Source of the DNA: Bacteroidales bacterium | Lineage (GTDB): Bacteria > Bacteroidota > Bacteroidia > Bacteroidales > P3 | Length of the DNA: 53,253 nt | Reading direction: 5' to 3' | Assembly: GCA_017522065.1 (NCBI GenBank) | Contig: JAFXAD010000038.1 | Span: forward strand, 1 to 53,253 | In this document: positions 26,555 to 36,733 of the stretch, piece by piece | Layout: each line of letters starts with the position of its first letter | How positions within the stretch are numbered: the first letter of the stretch is position 1 | Notes under the pieces: model-generated | Databases searched by the model: none | What the model saw: only the letters and a program-made list of their open reading frames with translations | Told to the model about the DNA's origin: nothing | Program-made: the position numbers and the translations under genes

Positions 26555-28354
26555 ATGAACTATAAAGATGTCAAACCGTTAGAAGATTTCGATTGGGGTG
26601 CAATCGATAACAAATCAGAAAAAACAAACCAGGCTGAAATCGAACAGCAAAGTGCTGCCTACGAAAAAACTTTCAACCAGATTACCGAACAGGAAGTTAT
26701 CGAAGGTACCATCGTTTCCATCAACGACCGCGAGGCCGTGGTGAACATCGGATTCAAGTCTGACGGTGTCATCCCCGCTTCAGAACTCCGCTACAATCCC
26801 GATTTCAAGGCTGGCGACAAGATTGAGGTCTATGTCGAGAGCCAGGAGGACGCCAACGGCCAGCTCATGCTCAGCCACAAGAAAGCACGCATCCTCAAAT
26901 CGTGGGAGCGCGTCAACGAAGCCTACGAAAAACAGGAAATCATCACCGGTTACGTCAAGAGCCGCACCAAAGGCGGTCTTATCGTTACCGTTTTCGACAA
27001 CATCGAGGCTTTCTTGCCCGGATCGCAAATCGATGTCAAACCCATCCGCGACTACGATGTATTTGTCGATAAGAATATGGAATTCAAGGTTGTCAAAATC
27101 AACCACGAATACAAGAATGTTGTCGTTAGCCACAAAGCCCTTATCGAGGACGAAATCGAAGCCCAGAAAGCCGAAATCATCAGCCACCTCGAAAAAGGTC
27201 AGGTGCTCGAAGGCGTTGTCAAGAACATCACCTCTTACGGTGTCTTCATCGACCTTGGCGGTGTCGACGGTCTTATCCACATCACCGACCTCAGCTGGGG
27301 CCGCATCTCTCATCCCGAAGAGATTGTCCACCTCGACGAGAAAATCAACGTCGTTATCCTCGATTTCGACGAGGCAAAACGCCGCATAGCCCTCGGTCTC
27401 AAACAGCTCACTCCTCACCCATGGGATGCCCTCGACCCGAACCTCAAAGAAGGCGACCATGTCAAAGGTAAAGTTGTTGTCCTCGCCGACTACGGTGCTT
27501 TCGTCGAAGTCGTTCCTGGTGTCGAAGGTCTTATCCATGTCAGCGAAATGAGCTGGAGCCAGCACCTCCGCAGTGCTCAGGACTTCCTCAAAGTTGGCGA
27601 CGAAGTCGAAGCCGTAATCCTGACCCTCGACCGCGAACAGCGCAAGATGAGCCTCGGCATCAAGCAACTCATGCCCGACCCGTGGCTGGCCATTGCCGAA
27701 AAATATCCTGTCGGAAGCAAACATACCGCAACCGTACGCAACTTCACCAACTTTGGTATCTTCGTTGAACTTGAAGAAGGTGTTGACGGTCTCATCCACA
27801 TCAGCGACCTCAGCTGGAGCAAGAAAATCAAACACCCCGCCGAGTTCACCAAGATTGGCGACAAGATTGATGTCGTCGTTCTCGAAGTCGATGCCGAAAA
27901 CCGTCGTCTCAGCCTCGGTCACAAGCAACTCGAAGAGAATCCGTGGGATGTCTACGAAAGCATCTTCACCGTCGGCAGCGTTCACCAAGGCACCATCAGC
28001 TCAATGAACGATAAGGGAGCCACCGTCACTCTGCCCTATGGCGTTGAAGGCTTCGCTCCTATGCGCCACCTCGAGAAGGCCGACAAGAGCCGCGCCAAAA
28101 ACGGCGAGACCCTTGACTTCAAGGTAATCGAATTCTCCAAAGAGAACAAGAAAATCATCGTCTCGCACACCCGCGTCAACCAAGACGTTGCCGAAGGCGA
28201 TGTCCGCGAAGAGGGCGACAAGAAAGAACGCGCTACCAAGAAAACCGTCAAGAAGATTAACGACACCCTCGAGAAAACCACCCTTGGCGACCTCGACGTA
28301 CTCGCTAACCTCAAAGAGGAAATGGAAAAAGAATCCGGCGACACCGAGAAATAA
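26555..28354 (+). CDS. rpsA: 30S ribosomal protein S1
   Basis: 599 residues, starting at ATG 26555 (MNYKDVKPLEDFDWGAID); the same frame is open upstream but only across the leader. Six S1 RNA-binding domains follow one another from about residue 47 to 530. Repeats such as GVFIDLGGVDGLIHITDLSW, GAFVEVVPGVEGLIHVSEMSW and GIFVELEEGVDGLIHISDLSW carry the canonical motif. A Lys/Glu-rich tail ends the protein. It binds mRNA on the small subunit and helps initiation, which matters in Bacteroidetes where Shine-Dalgarno sites are weak. Confidence 0.97.
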   Translation: MNYKDVKPLEDFDWGAIDNKSEKTNQAEIEQQSAAYEKTFNQITEQEVIEGTIVSINDREAVVNIGFKSDGVIPASELRYNPDFKAGDKIEVYVESQEDANGQLMLSHKKARILKSWERVNEAYEKQEIITGYVKSRTKGGLIVTVFDNIEAFLPGSQIDVKPIRDYDVFVDKNMEFKVVKINHEYKNVVVSHKALIEDEIEAQKAEIISHLEKGQVLEGVVKNITSYGVFIDLGGVDGLIHITDLSWGRISHPEEIVHLDEKINVVILDFDEAKRRIALGLKQLTPHPWDALDPNLKEGDHVKGKVVVLADYGAFVEVVPGVEGLIHVSEMSWSQHLRSAQDFLKVGDEVEAVILTLDREQRKMSLGIKQLMPDPWLAIAEKYPVGSKHTATVRNFTNFGIFVELEEGVDGLIHISDLSWSKKIKHPAEFTKIGDKIDVVVLEVDAENRRLSLGHKQLEENPWDVYESIFTVGSVHQGTISSMNDKGATVTLPYGVEGFAPMRHLEKADKSRAKNGETLDFKVIEFSKENKKIIVSHTRVNQDVAEGDVREEGDKKERATKKTVKKINDTLEKTTLGDLDVLANLKEEMEKESGDTEK

Positions 28355-28380
28355 TCCCATTTTCTCCTATTCCAACTTTT

Positions 28381-28409
28381 AAAAGGCTGCCTTTGTGCAG
28401 CCTTTTTTT
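28381..28409 (+). terminator. Intrinsic terminator of rpsA
   Basis: AAAAGGCTGC and GCAGCCTTTT form a ten-base stem around CTTTGT, followed by a run of T: a classic intrinsic terminator 26 bases after the stop. Confidence 0.9.
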
Positions 28410-28594
28410 GTATGACAAACCTCTTTTTAACATTTTTTTTGAATTATTTTACATTTCTCACGCAGCAAAAAAGAGTCTTTAAAAGACTTATTATATGAAA
28501 CATTGTCGGAAACGACACGTAAAAAGCAAAAAACTCCACAGGAATCAACACAAATAAATAATAAGTATAATAATATATAAAACATAATATTACC

Positions 28595-31315
28595 ATGAAA
28601 AACGTCGTCTCTTTTCTTTGTCTTCTTGGCTGCATTCTTGCTGTGGCAATGGCTCAAAGGCCAAGCTATCCACAGAACACAAATTGTACTGGTTTGAAAA
28701 ATCCCTCAAATTTCACCTTTACAGGAGGTTTGGCAAACTCACAATGGGCTGGCTATATAGGCTCACGGCCCGCAGGTATTAGTACTTGCACAACACCCGC
28801 AGCGAGTTTCACAACTCCAGTCGCAGCAGCCAATCTGGAAAGTACCACTGGCTCAACGTCATGTACATCATCATCTTCCGTCAATATCGATGGACAAAGC
28901 GACCAATACAAACGATTTGTCATCAAAGCAGCAGGCAACGACCCCGTGACAGGCAATAACCTGTCGTACCTTCCGCCTGACACCTCCTTCCATACCTCCA
29001 TACGCTTAGGAAACTCATGCCAAAGCGCTGAAGCAGAGATGCTCATCTACTCTTTTGACGTAACCGCCGACAATGCTCTGGTTACCATTTGGTATGCAAT
29101 GTCTCTCGAGAACGCATTACATGCCTCATCCAACAATCCTGAATTCACAATCGTTGTTGAAAAACAAGACCCCGTCACTCAAGCCTGGTCTCTCGCCGGA
29201 GGTAATGCATTATGCTACATCAAACAGAGTCCTGCATCAGGAGAGCCTTTAGGCGATTTCCAACAGTCAGGTTACAACCTCTACCTGCCTTGGCGAAAGG
29301 TTGTTATCAATCTTCAAGACTTGATTTACTGGAGAGTCCGCATCAAAATCGCAGCAGGCGACTGCTCTCAGAGTGGTCACTATGGCTACTGCTACTTTGC
29401 CGGCGAATGCCAGTCCATGAGCCTTAAAGCCAACGGTTGCGCCGCTGGCGAAACCGAGACCGTGGCCACCATCGCCGCACCTAATGGGGCAACAGCATAC
29501 GAATGGTACCGCAGCCGCACCGGACGACTCGACGAAGGCGTTAACGACCTCAGCAACTACGTTCTTATCCCTGGCGCAACTGAATCTGTCCTTAATGCCA
29601 CCATCTCTCAATTCACTAACCTCAACACCAACGAGACCCTCAATGAGAACACCTTCCTCTGCCGCATGACAACCTACATGAACCCCGCCATCCCGGTATA
29701 TTCCAACCTTACCGTCAATGTCGGCAACACAAAACCTACTCTCATCGTCGACAGCATCTTCGGTTGCGAAGCCAACATCACTCTTCGCGACCTCAGTGTG
29801 ACTCCATACCACTCGAGCGAAGACGAAACCGTCGATACCACCAAGACTCGCTGGTACTTCTACAACTCCGCCAACCCAACACCTCAAACTCTTGCCGACA
29901 GCTCTGTAGGCCCTTCGGCTTCTCACACGTTCAACAACGCCGGCAACTACTGCGTCCGAATCCGCACATCGACCTACGACTCCACCTGCTGGAACGAGAA
30001 AACCGTTAACTTCCGCGTCTATAAGAAACCCACACCCGTCGTAAACATCGACCGCAACAATCTTTGCGAGGGTGACACCATTCGACTCTTCGACCAAACC
30101 ATGGGCTCCACATACCACCGCTGGATTACTCCCGACACCGATTTTGTTGCTCCCGCTCAGGCTACACGTCTGACATTCAACACAACGACCGATGTACGAC
30201 TCATCACCCGCAACGCCAACTACTTCATGTCCGACACCACAGGCGACGGCATAACGGAACCCACCTACTGCTACAACGACACAACATTCACCATCTTCGT
30301 CGAGAAATACCCAGAGGTGCATGTCCTCGGCGACACCATCGTCTGCAACGGCGACCAGTCCGACGTATCTGTGACAAGCGATGTGCCCAACACACACTTC
30401 AACTGGTATCAGATTTATGGTAGCACTGCACCCTTCATCGAGGACAACGACCGACTCGTCACCAGCATCAGCGACGACCGCACCTACTTTGTCAAAGCCA
30501 TAACCCCGTTCGGATGCGAGGCCTGGGACAGCATCAACCTCTATCTCGTCAAACCCGACCTCCATGCCGACAAGGACCGCATCTGCGTCGGCGATTCGGT
30601 CCACCTCACGGCAGGACAAGCCGCATACTTCGAATGGACTTCCAACCCGCCCGACCCGTTCCTCAGCACCCAGAGCACCGAATCCGAAATCGTCGTCAAT
30701 CCTGAGCAGACTACCGTCTACAGCGTCGTCGGACACGGAACCAACGGCTGCAGCGCCACAGCTCTATCGCAGAAAATTACCGTCTATCCTTGGCCCATAC
30801 AGCACATAAAGCTGACTCCCGACTATATCGACTCCGAGAATCCATCGGTCCAGTTCGCCGACCTGTCCGAAAACAGCACCACATCGCTCTGGAATTTCGG
30901 CAATGGCAACACTTCCACACTCCGCACCGTGGTCTTCTCCTTCTCCGACCTCAGCCAGGACTCCATCCTCATCTCGCTGACCACAGGCAACGAGCTGGGC
31001 TGCTCGCGCGACACTTCGTTCTACATTCCCGTAGGCATCTTCGCAGTGTGGTTCCCCAACGCTTTCACTCCGCGACTCGAGACCAACAACATCTTCAAGC
31101 CCTTCACGGCTAATGACCTCGAAGACTACGAACTCTACATCTACGACCGGTCGGGAACACTGGTATTCCACACCAACAACATCGAAGAGGGCTGGGACGG
31201 AAAATACAGAGGACACGACTGCAAACCAGGAGCATACGTATACATAACGAACTACCGCCGTACCGGAGTCAAACAGCTCCTCTCTCAGAAAGGTACCGTG
31301 ACTATCATCAGATAA
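28595..31315 (+). CDS. T9SS type B cargo protein, tandem copy 1
   Basis: 906 residues with a signal peptide (ends AVAMAQ). The N-terminal ~270 residues form a Cys/Ser/Thr-rich beta domain (SYPQNTNCTGLKNPSNFTFT start). The middle holds several Ig/PKD-like modules, including SVQFADLSENSTTSLWNFGN near 775. The C-terminal ~85 residues (WFPNAFTPRLETNNIFKPF, then LYIYDRSGTLVFHTN, EEGWDGKYRG and GAYVYIT) are a gliding-motility-associated (type B) sorting domain. Expected to be secreted by T9SS and kept on the surface. A paralogue follows; identity jumps near residue 270. Terminators lie on both sides. Confidence 0.85.
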   Translation: MKNVVSFLCLLGCILAVAMAQRPSYPQNTNCTGLKNPSNFTFTGGLANSQWAGYIGSRPAGISTCTTPAASFTTPVAAANLESTTGSTSCTSSSSVNIDGQSDQYKRFVIKAAGNDPVTGNNLSYLPPDTSFHTSIRLGNSCQSAEAEMLIYSFDVTADNALVTIWYAMSLENALHASSNNPEFTIVVEKQDPVTQAWSLAGGNALCYIKQSPASGEPLGDFQQSGYNLYLPWRKVVINLQDLIYWRVRIKIAAGDCSQSGHYGYCYFAGECQSMSLKANGCAAGETETVATIAAPNGATAYEWYRSRTGRLDEGVNDLSNYVLIPGATESVLNATISQFTNLNTNETLNENTFLCRMTTYMNPAIPVYSNLTVNVGNTKPTLIVDSIFGCEANITLRDLSVTPYHSSEDETVDTTKTRWYFYNSANPTPQTLADSSVGPSASHTFNNAGNYCVRIRTSTYDSTCWNEKTVNFRVYKKPTPVVNIDRNNLCEGDTIRLFDQTMGSTYHRWITPDTDFVAPAQATRLTFNTTTDVRLITRNANYFMSDTTGDGITEPTYCYNDTTFTIFVEKYPEVHVLGDTIVCNGDQSDVSVTSDVPNTHFNWYQIYGSTAPFIEDNDRLVTSISDDRTYFVKAITPFGCEAWDSINLYLVKPDLHADKDRICVGDSVHLTAGQAAYFEWTSNPPDPFLSTQSTESEIVVNPEQTTVYSVVGHGTNGCSATALSQKITVYPWPIQHIKLTPDYIDSENPSVQFADLSENSTTSLWNFGNGNTSTLRTVVFSFSDLSQDSILISLTTGNELGCSRDTSFYIPVGIFAVWFPNAFTPRLETNNIFKPFTANDLEDYELYIYDRSGTLVFHTNNIEEGWDGKYRGHDCKPGAYVYITNYRRTGVKQLLSQKGTVTIIR

Positions 31316-31334
31316 CAACTAACTCTAATATTTT

Positions 31335-31365
31335 TAAGGATTGCTCTATACAGCAATCCTTTTTT
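31335..31365 (+). terminator. Intrinsic terminator between the tandem cargo genes
   Basis: AAGGATTGCT (31335-31344) and AGCAATCCTT (31351-31360) form a perfect ten-base stem around CTATAC, followed by a T-run. The two cargo genes are therefore transcribed separately. Confidence 0.9.
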
Positions 31366-31472
31366 TATTTTAACATATTTTAACGCAGCAATAATATGAC
31401 ACAAACAGACTATAATATATAGAAAGACGTTAATTTCTAATTATTCATCACACAAGACAAATCTTAACATAA

Positions 31473-34202
31473 ATGAAAAAATACCGTTACTCCCTCCTTC
31501 TATTGGCATGCTTATCATTAGCAGCCATTTCGGTAGCACAAAACAGCTACCCGCAGAACCCAAACTGTACGGGTCTTAAAAACCCAACCAACTTCACCTT
31601 CACAGGCGGATCGGCCAATTCGGTCTGGGCAGGAAAAACAGGTACCAAACCATGTACTGCAAGTACCTGTACAACTCTTGGTTCTTCATTACCCACCGAT
31701 GTACAGGCATCTCAACTCGAGAGTGCAACAGGTAGTACAGGAAGCTGTTATGGGCAAACCATGACCAACATCAATGGGCAAGCAGACTATCTGAAACGGT
31801 TCTCTATCAAGGGTGCCGGATACGATGTTCTGACCAACAACAACGTTTCCTATCTTCCACCGGACACTTCGTTCCACACCTCTATCCGTTTAGGAACCCC
31901 CTGCGGTGACGGACAGGCAGAAATGCTGACTTATGAGTTCGACGTAACACCCGAAAATGCCCTTGTAACTATCTGGTATGCAGTATCACTATACAAGGTT
32001 TTCCATTCCGCTGCTGAAAATCCAGAATTCGTTATCCAAATTGAGAAACTGAACCCCATAACCAACACTTGGACGCTCGCAAGTGGCGATACACTCTGCT
32101 ACATCAAACCGAGTCCGACGTCCACAAACAACATGGGGCCATTCCTTACCGGACAGTCTGATAATGCATATCTGCCATGGAACAAGGTCATCATCAACCT
32201 CCAAAGCCTGATCTACTGGAGAGTCCGCATCAAATTAGCAACAAGCGACTGCTGCTATAATGCACATTACGGCTACTGCTACGTCGCCGGCGAATGCCAG
32301 TCCATGAGCCTTAAAGCCAACGGTTGCGCCGCTGGCGAAACCGAGACCGTGGCACGCATCGCCGCTCCTAAGGGAGCAACAGCCTACGCATGGTACCGCA
32401 GCCGCACCGGACGTCTCGACGAAGGCCTTAACGACCTCAGCAACTACGTTCTTATTCCTGGCGCAACCGATTCGGTACTCAATGCCACCATCTCCCAATT
32501 CACAAACCTCAACACCAACGAGACCCTCAACGAGAACACCTTCCTCTGCCGCATGACAACCTACATGAACCCCGCCTATCCGGTTCACTCCAACCTTACC
32601 GTCAATGTCGGCAACACCAAGCCTACCCTTATCGTCGACAGCATCTTCGGTTGCGACGCCAGCATCATGCTTCGCGACCTCAGCGTGACGCCATACCATT
32701 CAAGCGATGAGGAAACCGTCGATACCACCAAGACTCGCTGGTACTTCTACAACTCAGCAACCCCAACACCTCAAACTCTTGCCGACAGCAGTGTAGGCCC
32801 TTCGGCTTCACACACATTCAACAACGCCGGCAACTACTGCGTCCGAATCCGCACATCGACCTACGATTCCACCTGCTGGAACGAAAAAACCGTAAACTTC
32901 CGTGTCTACAAGAAACCCACACCCGTCGTAAACATCGACCGCAACAATCTCTGCGAGGGTGACACCATACGACTCTTCGACCAGACCTTGGGCTCCACCT
33001 ACCACCGCTGGATAACATCCGATACCGATTTCATCGCACCCGGTCAGGCCACACGTCTGACATTCAACACGACGACCGATGTACGGCTCATCACTCGCAA
33101 CGCCACCTATTTCATGTCCGACACCACTGGCGATGGCATAACGGAACCCACCTACTGCTACAACGACACAACCTTCACTGTTTACGTCGAAAAATATCCC
33201 GAGGTGCATGTTCTGGGCGACACCATCGTCTGCAACGGCGACCAGTCCGACGTATCAGTGACCAGCGATGTGCCCAACACTCATTTCAACTGGTACCAAA
33301 TCTACGGTAGCACAGCTCCCTTCATCGAGGACAACGACAGGCTCGTCACCAGCATCAGCGACGACCGCACCTACTTTGTCAAAGCCACGACCCCGTTTGG
33401 ATGCGAGGCTTGGGACAGCATCAACCTCTATCTCGTCAAGCCCGACCTCCACTCCGACAAAGAGCGCATCTGCGTAGGTGATTCGGTCCACCTCACAGCT
33501 GGTCGCGCTGCCTACTTCGAATGGACCTCCAATCCGCCCGACCCGTTCCTCAGCACTCAGAGCACCGATGCCGAAATCGTCGTCAAGCCCGAGCAGACTA
33601 CCGTCTACAGCGTCGTCGGACACGGAACCAACGGATGCAGCGCCACAGCACTCTCGCAGAAAATCACCGTCTTCCAATGGCCCATACAGCACGTACAGCT
33701 GACTCCCGACTATATCGACTCCGAGAATCCTTCGGTCCAGTTCGCCGACCTGTCAGAATACGGCACCACATCGCTCTGGAACTTCGGCAACGGCAACACT
33801 TCCACACTCCGCACCGTGGTCTTCTCCTTCTCCGACCTCAGCCAGGACTCCATCCTCATCTCGCTGACCACGGGCAACGAACTGGGCTGCTCACACGACA
33901 CCTCGTTCTACGTACCGGTGGGCATCTTCGCAGTGTGGTTCCCCAACGCTTTCACTCCAAACCTCGAAACCAACAACACCTTCAAGCCTTTTACTGCAAA
34001 CGATATCCTTGATTACGAGCTCTACATCTACGACCGTGCAGGAATACTGGTATTCCACACCAACGACGTCGAAGAAGGCTGGGACGGTACCTATCGCGGA
34101 CACGAATGCAAATCAGGAGCATACGTATACATCACCAAATATCGCAGAAAAGGAGTAGAGAGACTCATGTCACAAAAAGGAACTGTGACCATCGTCAAAT
34201 AG
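31473..34202 (+). CDS. T9SS type B cargo protein, tandem copy 2
   Basis: 909 residues, same architecture as the copy at 28595: signal peptide (ends AISVAQ), N-terminal domain, Ig/PKD-like modules and type B sorting domain (WFPNAFTPNLETNNTFKPF, EEGWDGTYRGHECKSGAYVY). The first ~270 residues are only moderately similar to copy 1. From GECQSMSLKANGCAAGETET onward the two proteins are nearly identical, and DNA identity is also very high there with short fully identical runs. This fits recent duplication with replaced N-termini, or gene conversion of the 3' two-thirds. recQ follows after 16 bases without a terminator. Confidence 0.85.
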   Translation: MKKYRYSLLLLACLSLAAISVAQNSYPQNPNCTGLKNPTNFTFTGGSANSVWAGKTGTKPCTASTCTTLGSSLPTDVQASQLESATGSTGSCYGQTMTNINGQADYLKRFSIKGAGYDVLTNNNVSYLPPDTSFHTSIRLGTPCGDGQAEMLTYEFDVTPENALVTIWYAVSLYKVFHSAAENPEFVIQIEKLNPITNTWTLASGDTLCYIKPSPTSTNNMGPFLTGQSDNAYLPWNKVIINLQSLIYWRVRIKLATSDCCYNAHYGYCYVAGECQSMSLKANGCAAGETETVARIAAPKGATAYAWYRSRTGRLDEGLNDLSNYVLIPGATDSVLNATISQFTNLNTNETLNENTFLCRMTTYMNPAYPVHSNLTVNVGNTKPTLIVDSIFGCDASIMLRDLSVTPYHSSDEETVDTTKTRWYFYNSATPTPQTLADSSVGPSASHTFNNAGNYCVRIRTSTYDSTCWNEKTVNFRVYKKPTPVVNIDRNNLCEGDTIRLFDQTLGSTYHRWITSDTDFIAPGQATRLTFNTTTDVRLITRNATYFMSDTTGDGITEPTYCYNDTTFTVYVEKYPEVHVLGDTIVCNGDQSDVSVTSDVPNTHFNWYQIYGSTAPFIEDNDRLVTSISDDRTYFVKATTPFGCEAWDSINLYLVKPDLHSDKERICVGDSVHLTAGRAAYFEWTSNPPDPFLSTQSTDAEIVVKPEQTTVYSVVGHGTNGCSATALSQKITVFQWPIQHVQLTPDYIDSENPSVQFADLSEYGTTSLWNFGNGNTSTLRTVVFSFSDLSQDSILISLTTGNELGCSHDTSFYVPVGIFAVWFPNAFTPNLETNNTFKPFTANDILDYELYIYDRAGILVFHTNDVEEGWDGTYRGHECKSGAYVYITKYRRKGVERLMSQKGTVTIVK

Positions 34203-34218
34203 CAGCGTCCTTCTGCCA

Positions 34219-36117
34219 ATGACACCGGAAGAAATTCTACAGAAATATTGGCATTACAGCAGTTTCCGCCCATTACAGAAAGAAATCATCGATTCTGTAA
34301 TGGGCGGAAACGATACTTTAGTCCTGCTCCCTACGGGCGGCGGTAAATCATTGTGCTACCAGATTCCAGCCTTGAGTTCCGAGGGAATTGCTTTGGTCAT
34401 CTCGCCTCTCATTGCCCTGATGAAGGATCAGGTATCCCAACTGAGACACCGGCACATTGCTGCGGCATGCATAACCTCGGGCATGTACCAAAGCGAAATC
34501 AACTCCATACTTAACAACAGCGTTTTCGGAAAACTCAAACTGCTTTATGTCTCTCCCGAGCGGCTTCAAAACCGCACCTTCATCGATCATTTCAGACAAA
34601 TGCCCATAAGCCTCATTGCCGTCGACGAAGCTCACTGCATCTCTCAATGGGGTTACGACTTCAGACCTCCTTATCTCGACATAGCACGCATTCGGCAATA
34701 CCACCCCTCGGCACCGGTCATAGCACTTACTGCAACCGCAACTCCCATCGTTGTCAGAGACATCCAGAACAAACTGGAATTCCGCAAAGGCAATCTTTTC
34801 CAAGGCAGCTTCGTTCGCCCCAACCTTTCCTACTGTGTTGTAAAAACCGAAGACAAGCAGGGACTTATCCTTCGTATAGCACGCAATGTAGGCGGTTGCG
34901 GAATAATATACGTCCGCAACCGCCGCCATACCGTTGAATACGCACGAATGCTCAACGACCAAGGCCTACCAGCTGCCGCATACCATGCAGGTCTGCCGAT
35001 GAAAGAACGCGACCAAAAGCAGAAAGAATGGCTCGCTTCAAAATTCGGCATCATGGTTGCCACAACGGCCTTCGGCATGGGCATTGACAAACCCGACGTA
35101 CGATACGTTATCCACACCGACCTTCCGGAATCGCCCGAAGAATATTTTCAGGAAGCAGGACGCGCCGGTCGCGACGGGATGAAAGCCTACGCAGTCTTAG
35201 CCTACAACGACGGCGACATCGACCGGCTGCGTCAAGGACTCGAACGTTCTTTCCCTCCAATCTCGTACATAAAGAACGTTTACCGCGCCGTATGCAACTA
35301 CTACCAGATACCAGTCGGCTCGGGACTCGACAGCCACTTCGATTTCGAGCTTGACAAAATATGCGACACTTACAACTTCGACTACGTCAGTTTCTTCTGC
35401 GCCGCCAAATTCCTTGAACGAGAAGGCCTCTTTTCGCTCCCCGAGCACAACGAACTGACATCCAAACTAAAAATCACCATCGACAAAGAAGAGCTCTATC
35501 GGTTCCTCCTGTCAAACGACAAGGTTAACGATGTCGTCCCTACTATCATAAGAACCTATGGAGGCCTCTTTACCGATTATACCCCAATAAGCGAAAGCCT
35601 CATAGCCAAGCGCTGCAACATGAGCGAAACCAACGTCTGCAACTTGCTCAAAGAGCTCGACAGGCTTAAAATAGCAGAATATCAGCCCAAAGCGCTAAAA
35701 CCACAGATAATTTTCTGCTCAGAACGTATCGACATAAAAGACATTCATATTAGCGACCAGAATTACAAGCAACTCAAGAACGCTGCTGCCGACCGGCGCG
35801 AGGCTATGATTTCCTACGCGACCTCGTCATCCGAATGCCGAAGCAAGGTGCTGCTCCGCTACTTCGGCGAGACCGACTCGCCAAACTGCAACATCTGCGA
35901 TGTGTGTGTATCCAAACACAAAAACGACCATTACTCCAAAGAGGACATATCCTCTGCCATATCATCCGCTCTGCTTCAAGAAGAACTAACAATAAAGCAG
36001 TTGACAGAAAAACTCAAGCAATTTGATGCGACAGAACTGGCCGATGTCGCGCGAAAAATGCTCGACAAAAGGATTCTTAAAATGGATAAGGATTTCAGAC
36101 TGTCACTTGGAAAATAG
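34219..36117 (+). CDS. recQ: ATP-dependent DNA helicase RecQ
   Basis: 3'-5' helicase in recombination and fork repair. 632 residues: Walker A LLPTGGGKSL (37-46), DEAH box in AVDEAHCISQWGYDFRP (134-150), motif VI region QEAGRAGRDG (around 311-320), then the RecQ C-terminal zinc module with CNICDVC near residue 558. A C-terminal winged-helix-like tail is present, but no clear HRDC domain, as in shorter Bacteroidetes RecQ proteins. It may be read through from the preceding cargo gene. Confidence 0.95.
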   Translation: MTPEEILQKYWHYSSFRPLQKEIIDSVMGGNDTLVLLPTGGGKSLCYQIPALSSEGIALVISPLIALMKDQVSQLRHRHIAAACITSGMYQSEINSILNNSVFGKLKLLYVSPERLQNRTFIDHFRQMPISLIAVDEAHCISQWGYDFRPPYLDIARIRQYHPSAPVIALTATATPIVVRDIQNKLEFRKGNLFQGSFVRPNLSYCVVKTEDKQGLILRIARNVGGCGIIYVRNRRHTVEYARMLNDQGLPAAAYHAGLPMKERDQKQKEWLASKFGIMVATTAFGMGIDKPDVRYVIHTDLPESPEEYFQEAGRAGRDGMKAYAVLAYNDGDIDRLRQGLERSFPPISYIKNVYRAVCNYYQIPVGSGLDSHFDFELDKICDTYNFDYVSFFCAAKFLEREGLFSLPEHNELTSKLKITIDKEELYRFLLSNDKVNDVVPTIIRTYGGLFTDYTPISESLIAKRCNMSETNVCNLLKELDRLKIAEYQPKALKPQIIFCSERIDIKDIHISDQNYKQLKNAAADRREAMISYATSSSECRSKVLLRYFGETDSPNCNICDVCVSKHKNDHYSKEDISSAISSALLQEELTIKQLTEKLKQFDATELADVARKMLDKRILKMDKDFRLSLGK

Positions 36118-36126
36118 GCCAACCGG

Positions 36127-36690
36127 CTACCACTCGGCACTCGTCAACTCACTGTACAGACGCGAAAGCGGCAGCCCCATGACATTGTAATAGCAACCCT
36201 CTATCCGCTCTACGCCAACCATGCCAATCCATTCCTGGATACCATAGGCACCCGCTTTGTCCATGCACGTTCCCATGTCCACATAATGCTCCATGATGCT
36301 CCTGTCGAGCCTGCGGAAAAAGACATCTGTATGTTCGGAGAAAACCACCTGGCGACGGCAACTTCTAAGGCATACTCCAGTATAGACCGTATGTACATCG
36401 CCCGACAACGAGCCGAGCATTGCCAATGCCTCGTCACGACTGTGCGGCTTGCCAAGCAGCTCGCCACGATGCACCACCACGGTGTCCGCCGTAACAAGGA
36501 CTTCGCCATCACACAAGGGTTTCTGGTAGCCTTTGCTCTTGAGCAGTGCCAGACTTGAAGCCACGATATCGACTGACGTAGCAGGAGGCACAACCTCATC
36601 GACATCAATGTCGACAATCTCGACCGGAATCCCCAACTGCATAAGCAACTGTCTGCGACGGGGCGACTTTGACGCCAAAAACAATTTCAT
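36127..36690 (-). CDS. maf: Maf-family nucleotide pyrophosphatase
   Basis: 187 residues. The start at 36690 (MKLFLASKSPRRRQLLMQLG) is the usual Maf beginning and has a purine-rich site AAGGAAG eight bases upstream; an ATG at 36747 would overlap the preceding gene and add 19 atypical residues. SKSPRR, VLVTADTVVVHRGELLGKP and DKAGAYGIQE (catalytic Asp and base-recognition residues) are present. Hydrolyses non-canonical or modified NTPs (dTTP/UTP-type Maf). Convergent with recQ, nine bases apart. Confidence 0.94.
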   Translation of the reverse strand: MKLFLASKSPRRRQLLMQLGIPVEIVDIDVDEVVPPATSVDIVASSLALLKSKGYQKPLCDGEVLVTADTVVVHRGELLGKPHSRDEALAMLGSLSGDVHTVYTGVCLRSCRRQVVFSEHTDVFFRRLDRSIMEHYVDMGTCMDKAGAYGIQEWIGMVGVERIEGCYYNVMGLPLSRLYSELTSAEW

Positions 36691-36733
36691 CAGTTCTTCC
36701 TTACGTTTACAGTGTATTCCTGAAAATTGCGTT

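Noticed and set aside
26780-27988. Long 402-residue minus-strand open frame inside rpsA
   Set aside because: An antisense shadow created by the codon pattern of the six repeated S1 domains; rpsA is unambiguous.
29267-30736. 489-residue minus-strand open frame opposite the first cargo gene
   Set aside because: The plus-strand protein has a signal peptide, modules and sorting domain, and the antisense frame is low-complexity Val/Gly/Asp.
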